64,000 bases of DNA from Echinicola strongylocentroti (lineage in GTDB: Bacteria; Bacteroidota; Bacteroidia; Cytophagales; Cyclobacteriaceae). The notes beneath the pieces are model-generated. The model ran no database searches and was not told where the DNA came from. It worked only from the letters and a program-made list of their open reading frames with translations. Positions 56,876-64,000 of the stretch are shown one piece after another; within the stretch, counting starts at the first letter, position 1; each line of letters starts with the position of its first letter. Location: the NCBI RefSeq assembly GCF_003260975.1, contig NZ_CP030041.1, positions 3,271,001 to 3,335,000 on the forward strand, read 5' to 3'. Position numbers and translations under genes: made by a program.

Positions 56876-57114
56876 ACCCAGAATATGCATTAGCCTATCT
56901 ACGCCACGACGCACTGGTATTGCGACCTGATCCGACTATAGGGCGGATGAAATCAGCCGCTTTGCTTTAGTTTTCGATTCTATCTGGCAGCTAGACAGGA
57001 TTACTGTAGCGGTGCTACACCTACACCTCCAAACCAGCTGATGTTATGGCAGCTTCGGCTCATCCAGATACCTGTCGGGAAAGGCTATAACGGTTCTTAA
57101 TGCATAAATCGGGT
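56876..57114 (-). repeat. MITE-like element, copy C (239 bp, opposite orientation)
   Basis: Ends ACCCAGAATATGCATTAGCC and CTTAATGCATAAATCGGGT; the end order (CCTATC first) is inverted relative to copies A and B. Interior has GGGCGGATGAAATCAGCCGC and a palindrome near ACCTGTCGGGAAAGG. Flanks TGA and TAA differ by one base, so a duplication is plausible but not perfect. It fills most of the gap between the AEC transporter and the next gene. Confidence 0.65.
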
Positions 57115-57194
57115 TAAATTAACAGTAATGTAATGTGTTGTTAATCAATATTTTAATTTTATATAGTTTCTTTATTGAAAGAAAATCTAATGCT

Positions 57195-57425
57195 ATGACA
57201 AAACTTGTACCTATTTTGATCGATAACAAGCGGATCGTCCAACTTTCACAGTTGACCATCGATCAGGCCAATGATCTGAGGAGTTTTTTGCCAGGATCCA
57301 GCATCAAGCAAATAACCTATCAAGGAATGGAACTAAAGGATTGCATCGATTTCGATACGTACGAATACTGGTGCCAAACCAATCACGTACAAAATGGCTC
57401 CCCTTCCACTATCTGGGATTTTTGA
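57195..57425 (+). CDS. Small hypothetical protein
   Basis: 76 residues from the ATG at 57195; the frame is open from 57135 but the added N terminus (LLINILILYSFFIERKSNA) would be an odd fragment. Sequence: TKLVPILIDNKRIVQLSQLT, then DQANDLRSFLPGSSIKQITYQGMELKDCIDFDTYEYW. It is acidic and soluble, with no recognised domain. Convergent with the gene at 57428-57802 with a two-base gap. Real but unassigned. Confidence 0.5.
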   Translation: MTKLVPILIDNKRIVQLSQLTIDQANDLRSFLPGSSIKQITYQGMELKDCIDFDTYEYWCQTNHVQNGSPSTIWDF

Positions 57426-57427
57426 GA

Positions 57428-57802
57428 TTAGCGTATTCCAAAGTTGTTTCTTTTCTCTTTAAAATAAGCTTCCAGTTGGGGGTAAACATTGCTTTTTACT
57501 TCTGGAATTCCGGAAAGTGTGAGGTTCATGTCTCCCTTACTGGCATGCCCCACCACTTCCAAGGTCTCTATCAGAAATATAAATTCCTGAAGGCTTAAGG
57601 GGGCACTGGACTTTTCGGGCTTTACCTTGAAGTCATTCCCATAAAAATCTACCACTTCATAATAGATCTTACCGTCTAGCGGAGCCGCATAAATGCTGAT
57701 TTCCTCCCCCCATTGGCTCTCGGGATAAGCCAGCTTGGCCAGAAGTGCAGATGGTCCTGTACCGTCAAAGTAACTTTCGGGCGCAAAATCAAAATCAATC
57801 AT
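57428..57802 (-). CDS. Conserved-looking hypothetical protein
   Basis: 124 residues, soluble and acidic, with no signal peptide: MIDFDFAPESYFDGTGPSAL, AKLAYPESQWGEEISIYAAPLDGKIYYEVVDFYGNDFKVKPEKS, SLQEFIFLIETLEVVG. It reads as a small alpha/beta protein. No family was recognised. Possibly cotranscribed with nothing: the cysteine desulfurase gene lies upstream on the same strand with a terminator between. Unknown. Confidence 0.5.
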   Translation of the reverse strand: MIDFDFAPESYFDGTGPSALLAKLAYPESQWGEEISIYAAPLDGKIYYEVVDFYGNDFKVKPEKSSAPLSLQEFIFLIETLEVVGHASKGDMNLTLSGIPEVKSNVYPQLEAYFKEKRNNFGIR

Positions 57803-57898
57803 GTTTCAAAAGTAATCGTTATGGGTGGGAAACCATTCATGGAAGAATGGAATATTTGATATTCATTCTTCTTTTAGGTGATTCCGTTTTACCTCAAC

Positions 57899-57923
57899 AA
57901 AAAAGCCGACCAATTGGCCGGCT
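57899..57923 (-). terminator. Rho-independent terminator of the cysteine desulfurase gene
   Basis: On the minus strand AGCCGGCCAATTGGTCGGCT folds into a hairpin and is followed by T6. It starts about 27 bases after the stop codon. Confidence 0.75.
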
Positions 57924-57949
57924 AATTTACTGTTTCACTCTTAACCTAT

Positions 57950-59092
57950 TTAGGCGGTTACGCCATATAGTTCTTTTAGTTTTTCTACTGTATAATCAAT
58001 TTCTTCGTGTGTATTAAAACGACTGAAAGAGAACCTGACGGCGTCCCTGTCAGATGGTGCATTAAGTGCTTGCAAAACATGTGAGCCGACAGTGGCTCCA
58101 CTACTACAGGCCGAACCTCCAGAGGCAGAAATACCGTGAAGGTCGAGATTGAACAACAGCATCCCACTGTTTTCTTCAGATGGGGGAAGACTGACATTCA
58201 GTACGGTATAGAGGCTTTTGTCAAGGTCTTCCGAAAGCCCATTAAACTGCACCCCAGGAATACCTTCTTTAAGTTGGTCGATAAATCTTTTCTTTAGACG
58301 TTGGACGTGTAGCTGGTGTTCTTCCATTTCTTCATAAGCCAGCTCCAATGCTTTGGCGATGCCTACGATGCCATAGACATTTTCAGTACCGCCCCTCATG
58401 CTCCTTTCTTGGGCTCCTCCATATATGAACGGACGGATCTTGTTTTTCTTGTTCAAATAGAGAAATCCTGATCCTTTAGGCCCATGGAATTTGTGCCCTC
58501 CCGCTACGATGGCATCAATGGGAAGTGATTTCAGGTCATGGACGTAATGGCCCATGGTCTGTATCGTGTCCGAATGGAAAAAGACATCGTGTTCCTTACA
58601 TAGCTGGCCAATGGTATTGATATCGTTGATATTTCCGATTTCGTTATTGGCATGCATAATGGAGACGAGTGAGTTGGGGTGTGTCTGGATCCACTCAGCA
58701 AGGTGCCCCATGTCAATCTGGCCTTTGCCATTAACTTGGGCATAATCCAGCTTGATATGTCCTCGTTTTTCACATTCTTGGAGTGTGTGGAGGACAGCAT
58801 GATGCTCCATCGGGGAGGTGAGCGCATTTTTGATACCGTATGTCTCTATGGCGCCTACCAAGGCTGTATTGTCTGCTTCTGTCCCTCCAGAAGTAAAGAA
58901 GATTTCTCCTGGGGAAGCGTTGAGCAATGCGGCGACCTTTTTCCGGGATCGCTCAATGGCCGTACGCACTTCTCTCCCATGGGAATGGACAGAAGAAGGG
59001 TTGCCATAGTGGCCCTTCATGTAAGGCAGCATCGCTTCCAGCACTTTGTCGTCCAAAGCGGTGGTGGCTGCATTATCTAAATAAACTTTCAT
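57950..59092 (-). CDS. Cysteine desulfurase (NifS/IscS-like)
   Basis: 380 residues, PLP-dependent class V aminotransferase fold: VYLDNAATTALD at the start, FTSGGTEADNTAL (PLP phosphate loop), the PLP Lys in AGGHKFHGPKGSGFLYL, and the persulfide Cys in SGGSACSSGA. It moves sulfur from cysteine for Fe-S cluster and thio-cofactor assembly. The SACSSGA loop and length fit group I (IscS/NifS). No iscU or suf gene is adjacent, so it may serve tRNA thiolation or another pathway. Confidence 0.93.
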   Translation of the reverse strand: MKVYLDNAATTALDDKVLEAMLPYMKGHYGNPSSVHSHGREVRTAIERSRKKVAALLNASPGEIFFTSGGTEADNTALVGAIETYGIKNALTSPMEHHAVLHTLQECEKRGHIKLDYAQVNGKGQIDMGHLAEWIQTHPNSLVSIMHANNEIGNINDINTIGQLCKEHDVFFHSDTIQTMGHYVHDLKSLPIDAIVAGGHKFHGPKGSGFLYLNKKNKIRPFIYGGAQERSMRGGTENVYGIVGIAKALELAYEEMEEHQLHVQRLKKRFIDQLKEGIPGVQFNGLSEDLDKSLYTVLNVSLPPSEENSGMLLFNLDLHGISASGGSACSSGATVGSHVLQALNAPSDRDAVRFSFSRFNTHEEIDYTVEKLKELYGVTA

Positions 59093-59140
59093 TTCTCTGT
59101 AATACTTGGGTACTGTTTTTTATTTCGGTTTATACCTTCA

Positions 59141-59334
59141 ACCCGGAATATGCATTAGCCTATCTATTGCGGTATGAACCTACTTCAAAATCAGTCGCTT
59201 CGCTGCTGTTTTCGATTTCACCATCCGCCGCGGCGGATGCCTCAATCTCCAAACAGCCTGATTTTCTTGTAGTTTCAAACCTTCCCGATAGCTATCGGGA
59301 CAGGCGATCACGATTCCTAATGCATAAACCGGGT
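59141..59334 (-). repeat. MITE-like element, copy D (194 bp, opposite orientation)
   Basis: Ends ACCCGGAATATGCATTAGCC and CTAATGCATAAACCGGGT. Flanked by TCA at 59138-59140 and 59335-59337. It contains two perfect palindromes, CATCCGCCGCGGCGGATG (59222-59239) and CCCGATAGCTATCGGG (59284-59299). It lies between the cysteine desulfurase start and the glmM end. Confidence 0.75.
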
Positions 59335-59362
59335 TCAAAGTCCAGGTGTAGGCCAGACCGTA

Positions 59363-59386
59363 TACCACCAAAGTACTTTGGTGGTA
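59363..59386. other. 24-bp perfect palindrome downstream of glmM
   Basis: TACCACCAAAGT followed by its exact reverse complement ACTTTGGTGGTA. It lies 30 bases after the glmM stop codon on the minus strand, with no T-run on either side, so it could be a hairpin without a U-tract or a site for a dimeric protein. Confidence 0.5.
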
Positions 59387-59416
59387 ACCTATGTTGAATA
59401 ACTGGAAATAGTTATT

Positions 59417-60808
59417 TTACTTATTTGCGGATATAACCTCCTTGATGTCGAGGATCAGCTTGTTGGCCAAGTGCTCAGCAGTGGCTTGGGTCTCCGACTC
59501 AGAATAGATCCTAATGATGGGCTCTGTGTTGGACTTTCGTAGGTGAACCCACTCTTTGTCAAATTCTATTTTGATCCCATCTATATCATTGATGGGCTGT
59601 TTGCTATACTTACGGCTTATCTCATCCAAGATTGCATCAACATCAATATCAGGAGTGAGCTCAATTTTGTTTTTGGAAATATAGTAATTTGGGTAGCTGG
59701 CCCTTAGGCGGCTGGCTGTTTTGCCAAATTTGGCCAAGTGGGTCAGAAAGAGTCCTATGCCCACCAGCGCATCCCTGCCATAATGTGACTCGGGATAGAT
59801 GACACCGCCATTGCCTTCGCCGCCGATGACGGCGTTGGTTTCTTTCATTTTGTTGACCACATTTACCTCCCCTACCGCTGCGGCATTGTAGGTGCCTTGG
59901 TGCTTTTCCGTAACGTCCCTGAGGGCTCTTGTGGAGCTGAGGTTGGAGACGGTATTGCCAGCAGTCTGCGACAGGACATAGTCCGCCACTGCCACCAATG
60001 TATACTCCTCCCCGAAGGTAGATCCGTCTTCTGTAAGGAATGCCAATCGATCCACATCTGGATCTACGACTATGCCCAGATCAAACTTCCCATTTTTAAG
60101 TTTGCTAGAAATATCCCTTAGGTTTTCAGGTAACGGTTCTGGATTATGGGGGAAATGACCATTTGGCTCACAATACATTTCTTCCACCTGATTGACACCA
60201 AGGGCTTTCAGGAGTTTGGGCAGTGCGATTCCTCCGGTGGAGTTGACACAATCAATGACCACACTGAAGTTACGGGATGCGATAGCGTCCTTGTCTACAA
60301 GGGAAAGGCCAAGTACATGGTCAATATGCCTGTCGATATAGTCATGCACCAAAGTATATTCACCCAGCTGTTTTACCCCCGCAAAGTCGAAGTCCTCTTT
60401 TTCGGCCTTTTCCAACACCTCTTTTCCATCTTGGTCCGAGATAAACTCACCTTTGTCATTGAGGAGTTTCAAGGCATTCCACTGGATGGGATTATGACTG
60501 GCGGTGAGGATGATGCCTCCTCCCGCTTTTTCGAGCGGTACGGCAAATTCCACCGTAGGAGTAGTGCTCAGCCCCAAATCGATCACATGGATGCCCAGCC
60601 CTTGAAGTGTAGCCGTAACCAGTCGGGATACCATGTCTCCAGAGATGCGCGCATCTCTGCCGATAATGATCCTGGGGTTGTTGGTTTTTTCTAAGATCCA
60701 CGCTCCGTAAGCTGAGGTAAATTTTACAATGTCAACAGGAGTCAGTCCTTCTCCTGTCCTTCCTCCGATAGTTCCACGAATACCGGAAATAGACTTAATT
60801 AATGCCAC
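59417..60808 (-). CDS. glmM: Phosphoglucosamine mutase
   Basis: 463 residues of the alpha-D-phosphohexomutase fold: SISGIRGTIGG at the start, the phosphoserine loop GIILTASHNPIQWNALKLL with catalytic Ser in TASHNP, the metal-binding DPDVDRLAF, GEGNGGVIYPESHYGRDAL, and the C-terminal sugar-phosphate loop RKSNTEPIIRIYSE. It converts glucosamine 6-phosphate to glucosamine 1-phosphate for UDP-GlcNAc and peptidoglycan. Bacteroidota enzymes of this shape are usually annotated glmM; a broader phosphoglucomutase/phosphomannomutase role cannot be excluded. Confidence 0.85.
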   Translation of the reverse strand: MALIKSISGIRGTIGGRTGEGLTPVDIVKFTSAYGAWILEKTNNPRIIIGRDARISGDMVSRLVTATLQGLGIHVIDLGLSTTPTVEFAVPLEKAGGGIILTASHNPIQWNALKLLNDKGEFISDQDGKEVLEKAEKEDFDFAGVKQLGEYTLVHDYIDRHIDHVLGLSLVDKDAIASRNFSVVIDCVNSTGGIALPKLLKALGVNQVEEMYCEPNGHFPHNPEPLPENLRDISSKLKNGKFDLGIVVDPDVDRLAFLTEDGSTFGEEYTLVAVADYVLSQTAGNTVSNLSSTRALRDVTEKHQGTYNAAAVGEVNVVNKMKETNAVIGGEGNGGVIYPESHYGRDALVGIGLFLTHLAKFGKTASRLRASYPNYYISKNKIELTPDIDVDAILDEISRKYSKQPINDIDGIKIEFDKEWVHLRKSNTEPIIRIYSESETQATAEHLANKLILDIKEVISANK

Positions 60809-60881
60809 TTTGATAGCGTTTAGTTAAACTATAAGAAAAAAACCCGTCTGCCTCGGCTAACAGGAGTTTATGTCATGGTGA

Positions 60882-61115
60882 TTATTTGAATTTTGCCATT
60901 ACCTTGTTGACTTCCGAATCGGGGTTGCCACATGATTCACTTTCGTCCATGGTTTTTCCACAGTAGCTACAAGTGCCGCCGCCGTCTTTGTTCAGGTAAG
61001 GGTTTTGTGATGCGCATGTTCCTTTAAACTGCCCGTTTTTGAGGAAAATAAGCCTCACGGACATTAAAATGAAAAACAATGCGAGAAATCCCAAAGTCAA
61101 ATATAGAGTTGCCAT
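60882..61115 (-). CDS. Small NqrM-like membrane protein with four cysteines
   Basis: 77 residues: one N-terminal transmembrane helix (LYLTLGFLALFFILMSVRLIFL), then FKGTCASQNPYLNKDGGGTCSYCGKTMDESESCGN. The arrangement helix-KGTC-CxxC-C resembles NqrM (DUF539), which inserts iron into Na+-translocating NADH:quinone reductase, and the four Cys would suit a metal or Fe-S site. The likeness is by eye; no nqr gene is in the window. The frame begins at 61121, but MATLYLTLGF at 61115 is more typical. Convergent distance to glmM is 73 bases on the same strand. Confidence 0.5.
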   Translation of the reverse strand: MATLYLTLGFLALFFILMSVRLIFLKNGQFKGTCASQNPYLNKDGGGTCSYCGKTMDESESCGNPDSEVNKVMAKFK

Positions 61116-61188
61116 ATCCAATTAATTTGCTCAAATTTACGTAATACTTTGAAAACGTCCACACAATCCAAATAGTTTCCCAAATCAT

Positions 61189-61989
61189 ATGTCCAAAATC
61201 TCCTCCCGAAAACAACAACTAGAAGCTTTTGATCGGCTGTTGACCATTATGGATGAGCTGAGGGAGCAATGTCCTTGGGATCGTAAGCAGACCATCGAAA
61301 GCTTACGCCATCTGACCATAGAAGAGACTTTTGAGCTTTCAGATGCCATTCTTGACGGTGATTTGGAAGAAGTAAAAAAAGAACTTGGGGACATTTTGCT
61401 GCACATCGTGTTTTATGCAAAAATAGGTTCAGAAAAGGAAGTTTTTGATATCAGCACGGTCATCGATAGTCTCTGCGAAAAACTGATCCGCCGCCATCCC
61501 CACATTTATGGAGATACCGAGGCAAAGGACGACGAAGCCGTCAAACAAAACTGGGAAAAGATCAAGCTGCAAGAAAAAGGCAACAAAAGTGTCCTTGGGG
61601 GAGTGCCAAGGTCTTTACCGGCATTGATCAAAGCCATGCGAATCCAGGAGAAAGCCCGTGGTGTAGGGTTTGACTGGGAAGAGAAAGATCAGGTCTGGGA
61701 AAAAGTGGAGGAAGAAATGCAGGAATTCAAAGCGGAATTTGATGTGACAGGATCAGGTCCCATCGACGCAGAAAATGCTAGTGGGGAATTTGGAGACCTG
61801 TTGTTTTCATTGATCAATTATGCCAGGTTTATGGAGATCAATCCAGAAGAGGCGTTGGAAAAGACCAACAGGAAATTCATGTACAGGTTCCAGTATTTGG
61901 AAGAAGCAGCCAAAAAAGCGGGTAAGAAATTGGCAGATATGAGCCTTGCTGAGATGGATGTTTACTGGAATGAAGCTAAAAATCAATAA
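61189..61989 (+). CDS. mazG: Nucleoside triphosphate pyrophosphohydrolase MazG
   Basis: 266 residues with two tandem MazG domains. The first has ECPWDRKQT-like CPWDRKQTIESLRHLTIEETFELSDAI and KKELGDILLHIVFYA (the EExxE and ExxD metal ligands); the second has VEEEMQEFKAEF and EFGDLLFSLINYARF. It hydrolyses dNTPs and NTPs to monophosphates, clearing non-canonical nucleotides and affecting ppGpp in E. coli. Length matches the E. coli protein. Divergent from the NqrM-like gene. Confidence 0.93.
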   Translation: MSKISSRKQQLEAFDRLLTIMDELREQCPWDRKQTIESLRHLTIEETFELSDAILDGDLEEVKKELGDILLHIVFYAKIGSEKEVFDISTVIDSLCEKLIRRHPHIYGDTEAKDDEAVKQNWEKIKLQEKGNKSVLGGVPRSLPALIKAMRIQEKARGVGFDWEEKDQVWEKVEEEMQEFKAEFDVTGSGPIDAENASGEFGDLLFSLINYARFMEINPEEALEKTNRKFMYRFQYLEEAAKKAGKKLADMSLAEMDVYWNEAKNQ

Positions 61990-62119
61990 ATTATCCAATT
62001 TATCATCCATTCTTTAAGCTTGGGTGACAATAAATATTTACTTTTGGATTGGATTAACCGCAACAAGCCAAATAACCTTAAATGTCTCCGAATAAATTGA
62101 TTATCAACTTCGTTCCGTT

Positions 62120-63895
62120 TTGGCAAAAGATATCATAACCCGATTTTTAATCTGGCGGCTTAAGCATATAAGTACTAAGAACTTTGTTCTGATTCTTAGT
62201 GGTGTCATTGGCATCCTTACGGGACTGGCTTCCGTAGTGCTCAAAGTTTCTGTCCATTCCATTCAGCATTGGCTTATTGAAGGGTTTCAGATAGAGTACG
62301 CCAACTTCTTTTTTATACTTTACCCATTGATCGGTATTTTCCTCACTTATGTCGTGGGCAAATACGTCGTCAACGATTATGGTGGCCATGGCATACCCGA
62401 GATTCTCTATAATATATCCAAAAAGAAAAGCTTGATCCCACGGGTCAAGATGTACAGCCGAGTAGTAACCTCCTGCCTTACCGTAGGAATGGGGGGATCT
62501 GTGGGGCTGGAGGCTCCCATCGTGGTGACAGGCTCAGCGATCGGATCCAACTCCGGCTTGCTGATGCACTTGAATGCCAAAAAAAGAAACATCCTAATTG
62601 GCTGTGGTGCTGCTGGTGGTATTTCTGCGATTTTTGGCTCGCCAATAGGTGGGGTAATCTTTGCCATAGAAGTCATCCTGATGGAAGTAAATACCGCATC
62701 GTTTATTCCTCTGCTGATCGCTTCAGTATTGGGATCGTTGACCACGATGGTGCTTATTGGCAATGACCCCATATTTTCCTTTGATCTTTCTGGAGAATTT
62801 ATCGCTGCCCACACACCCTACTATTTGGTCCTTGGGGTGATTACCGGTTTGGTGTCGGTTTATTTTATCAAGTCTGTACTGAAGACCGAAAACCTATTGG
62901 AGAGGCAATCCAACCCTTGGCTGAAAATCCTCATAGGAGGTGCCGCCTTGGGCTTGATCATTTTCTTTTTTCCTCCGATATATGGTGAAGGCTATAGCAC
63001 CTTGAATTCTCTCATTTTGGGAGACCCTGCTGTATTGCTAAACCGAAGCCCCTTTTTCTCTGAGATCAATAATACCTACTTTATTCTGTTTTACCTCCTC
63101 CTGATTATTTTTGCCAAGCCTATTGCGGCGGCATTGACCATTGGGAGTGGTGGGAGTGGTGGGATATTTGCGCCATCCCTCTATGTGGGGGGGATCACAG
63201 GCTTCCTTTTTGCTTTTGCCAATAATTTTTTCGGAATCTATATTCCTATTCCAGTGGCCCATTTTACCTTGGTAGCCATGTGTGGAGTGATGAGTGGCGT
63301 GCAACATGCACCACTTTCAGCCATATTCTTGATTGCTGAGGTTACTGGCGGCTATGAGCTTTTTGTCCCATTGATGTTGGTATCGGCGATTTCACTGGCT
63401 ACAACCAACTATTTCGACAAGAACTCCCTTTATAAAAACCAATTGCTGGAGCAAGGAAAGCATATTCCTGAAACCAAGGATGAGGAAGTGCTTGGCTTGA
63501 TAGACATACGTAGGATCATGGAAAAGGACTTGCTGCCCATTCACCCAGATGCATTGCTGAAGGACCTATGTGGGTTAGTAAAGCTCTCCAACAGAAATAT
63601 TTTTCCAGTAGTCGATGAAAAAGGCGAACTGAATGGAATTATCACGCTAGATGATATACGTGACATCATGTTTGACCGTGAGAAGCAGAGTGAAGTCCAG
63701 ATCCGGGAACTGATGCACAGTCCACCGGATACCATCCAGCCATCAGAAAGCATGCGGGAAGTGATGGACAAGTTTGAGCTTTCTGGAGCTTGGAATCTGC
63801 CAGTGGTAGATAATGGTAGGTACTTGGGCTTTATAAGCAAATCCCGTATTTTCAATGCCTACCGAACCAGACTTATCAGGCAGCAGAGGGAGTAG
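62120..63895 (+). CDS. ClC-type chloride channel/antiporter with C-terminal CBS pair
   Basis: 591 residues. ClC core (about 20-430): the selectivity-filter motifs MGGSVGLEAPIV (glutamate gate in GLEAP), GSGGSGGIFAPSLYVGG and MCGVMSGVQHAPLSAIFLIAEVTGGYEL. The C terminus (about 460-590) holds two CBS domains (DLLPIHPDALLKDLCG, IFPVVDEKGELNGIITLDDIRD, LPVVDNGRYLGFISKSRI), which usually bind adenine nucleotides. The start is TTG at 62120, since no ATG lies before the first helix. A weak promoter (TACTTTTG at 62039-62046) precedes it. Confidence 0.88.
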   Translation: MAKDIITRFLIWRLKHISTKNFVLILSGVIGILTGLASVVLKVSVHSIQHWLIEGFQIEYANFFFILYPLIGIFLTYVVGKYVVNDYGGHGIPEILYNISKKKSLIPRVKMYSRVVTSCLTVGMGGSVGLEAPIVVTGSAIGSNSGLLMHLNAKKRNILIGCGAAGGISAIFGSPIGGVIFAIEVILMEVNTASFIPLLIASVLGSLTTMVLIGNDPIFSFDLSGEFIAAHTPYYLVLGVITGLVSVYFIKSVLKTENLLERQSNPWLKILIGGAALGLIIFFFPPIYGEGYSTLNSLILGDPAVLLNRSPFFSEINNTYFILFYLLLIIFAKPIAAALTIGSGGSGGIFAPSLYVGGITGFLFAFANNFFGIYIPIPVAHFTLVAMCGVMSGVQHAPLSAIFLIAEVTGGYELFVPLMLVSAISLATTNYFDKNSLYKNQLLEQGKHIPETKDEEVLGLIDIRRIMEKDLLPIHPDALLKDLCGLVKLSNRNIFPVVDEKGELNGIITLDDIRDIMFDREKQSEVQIRELMHSPPDTIQPSESMREVMDKFELSGAWNLPVVDNGRYLGFISKSRIFNAYRTRLIRQQRE

Positions 63896-63921
63896 CTTAA
63901 AATTTTATTTTGTTTTATAGT

Positions 63922-63984
63922 TTATCCACGTTTACCCACATAGACCTAAATAGTAAAAAATTCATTTACAGCGTTTTATCCACA
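63922..63984 (+). other. Cluster of three DnaA-box-like 9-mers, possible oriC edge
   Basis: TTATCCACG (63922-63930), TTACCCACA (63932-63940) and the perfect DnaA box TTATCCACA (63976-63984), all on the same strand within 63 bases of AT-rich DNA after the ClC gene. Nothing else coding lies in 63896-64000. The window ends here, so the rest of the region is unseen. Confidence 0.45.
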
Positions 63985-64000
63985 AATCAGGATTGTTCTC

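Overview
The window is chromosomal DNA of a Bacteroidota bacterium, most likely a marine or soil member of the Cytophagia/Cyclobacteriaceae (Echinicola/Algoriphagus-like; the genus is inference). Evidence: a gliding-motility lipoprotein (GldD), a secreted protein with a type IX secretion C-terminal domain, a TonB-dependent receptor, LytS/LytTR signalling, PorT-like beta-barrel proteins, a bacterial geranylgeranylglyceryl phosphate synthase, and promoters of the Bacteroidota type (TTG, about 20 bp, TAnnTTTG). No rRNA, tRNA, CRISPR array, intact insertion sequence or prophage was recognised.

Layout. 0-7.3 kb: lipoprotein fragment, gldD, DinB-like protein, GH43 glycosidase, pyruvate dehydrogenase E1 alpha, a TPR membrane protein, ribH and aspartokinase. 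7.5-14.3 kb: minus-strand cluster (Lnb/DUF4105 protein, uvrB, small barrel protein, AlbA_2 protein) divergent from a T9SS cargo protein. 14.4-22.8 kb: acyl-CoA dehydrogenase, AraC regulator, a frameshifted GGGP synthase with two small membrane proteins, YkgJ-type protein, LOG protein, lytic transglycosylase, AsmA-like protein. 23-28.8 kb: uvrA, interrupted by a one-base frameshift, a LytS/LytT pair and a second LytTR regulator. 28.9-30.7 kb: an AT-rich two-gene module, ABC-type ATPase plus PIN-domain nuclease, the best candidate here for an undescribed defence-like system. 30.7-35.4 kb: phoH, PorT-like protein, gltX. 35.7-42.2 kb: a probable nitrate-uptake operon (porin, NrtA-like lipoprotein, NrtB-like permease, two ATPases) next to an Fnr-type regulator with an N-terminal cysteine cluster. 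42.3-53.6 kb: acetyltransferase, Crp-like regulator, DPP IV, TonB receptor, NagX/HGSNAT-like membrane protein, M28 peptidase, unknown secreted protein, nicotinamide riboside salvage (pnuC plus NadR-type kinase). 54.2-64 kb: guaB, AEC transporter, two small unknown genes, cysteine desulfurase, glmM, a small NqrM-like membrane protein, mazG and a ClC channel, ending in an AT-rich stretch with three DnaA-box-like 9-mers that may be the edge of oriC.

Intergenic regions are crowded with short non-coding repeats. One family has terminal inverted repeats beginning ACCCGG and 3-bp target duplications; at least two copies sit exactly on the stop codon of the neighbouring gene, and a third abuts one. 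A second family ('CGTCATTGCGA' type) is seen inserted into a copy of the first with a 6-bp target duplication, which is direct evidence of past transposition. Two genes (uvrA and the GGGP synthase) each lack one G in a G-run; two such losses in genes of this kind suggest sequencing or assembly error at homopolymers, although true pseudogenes cannot be excluded.
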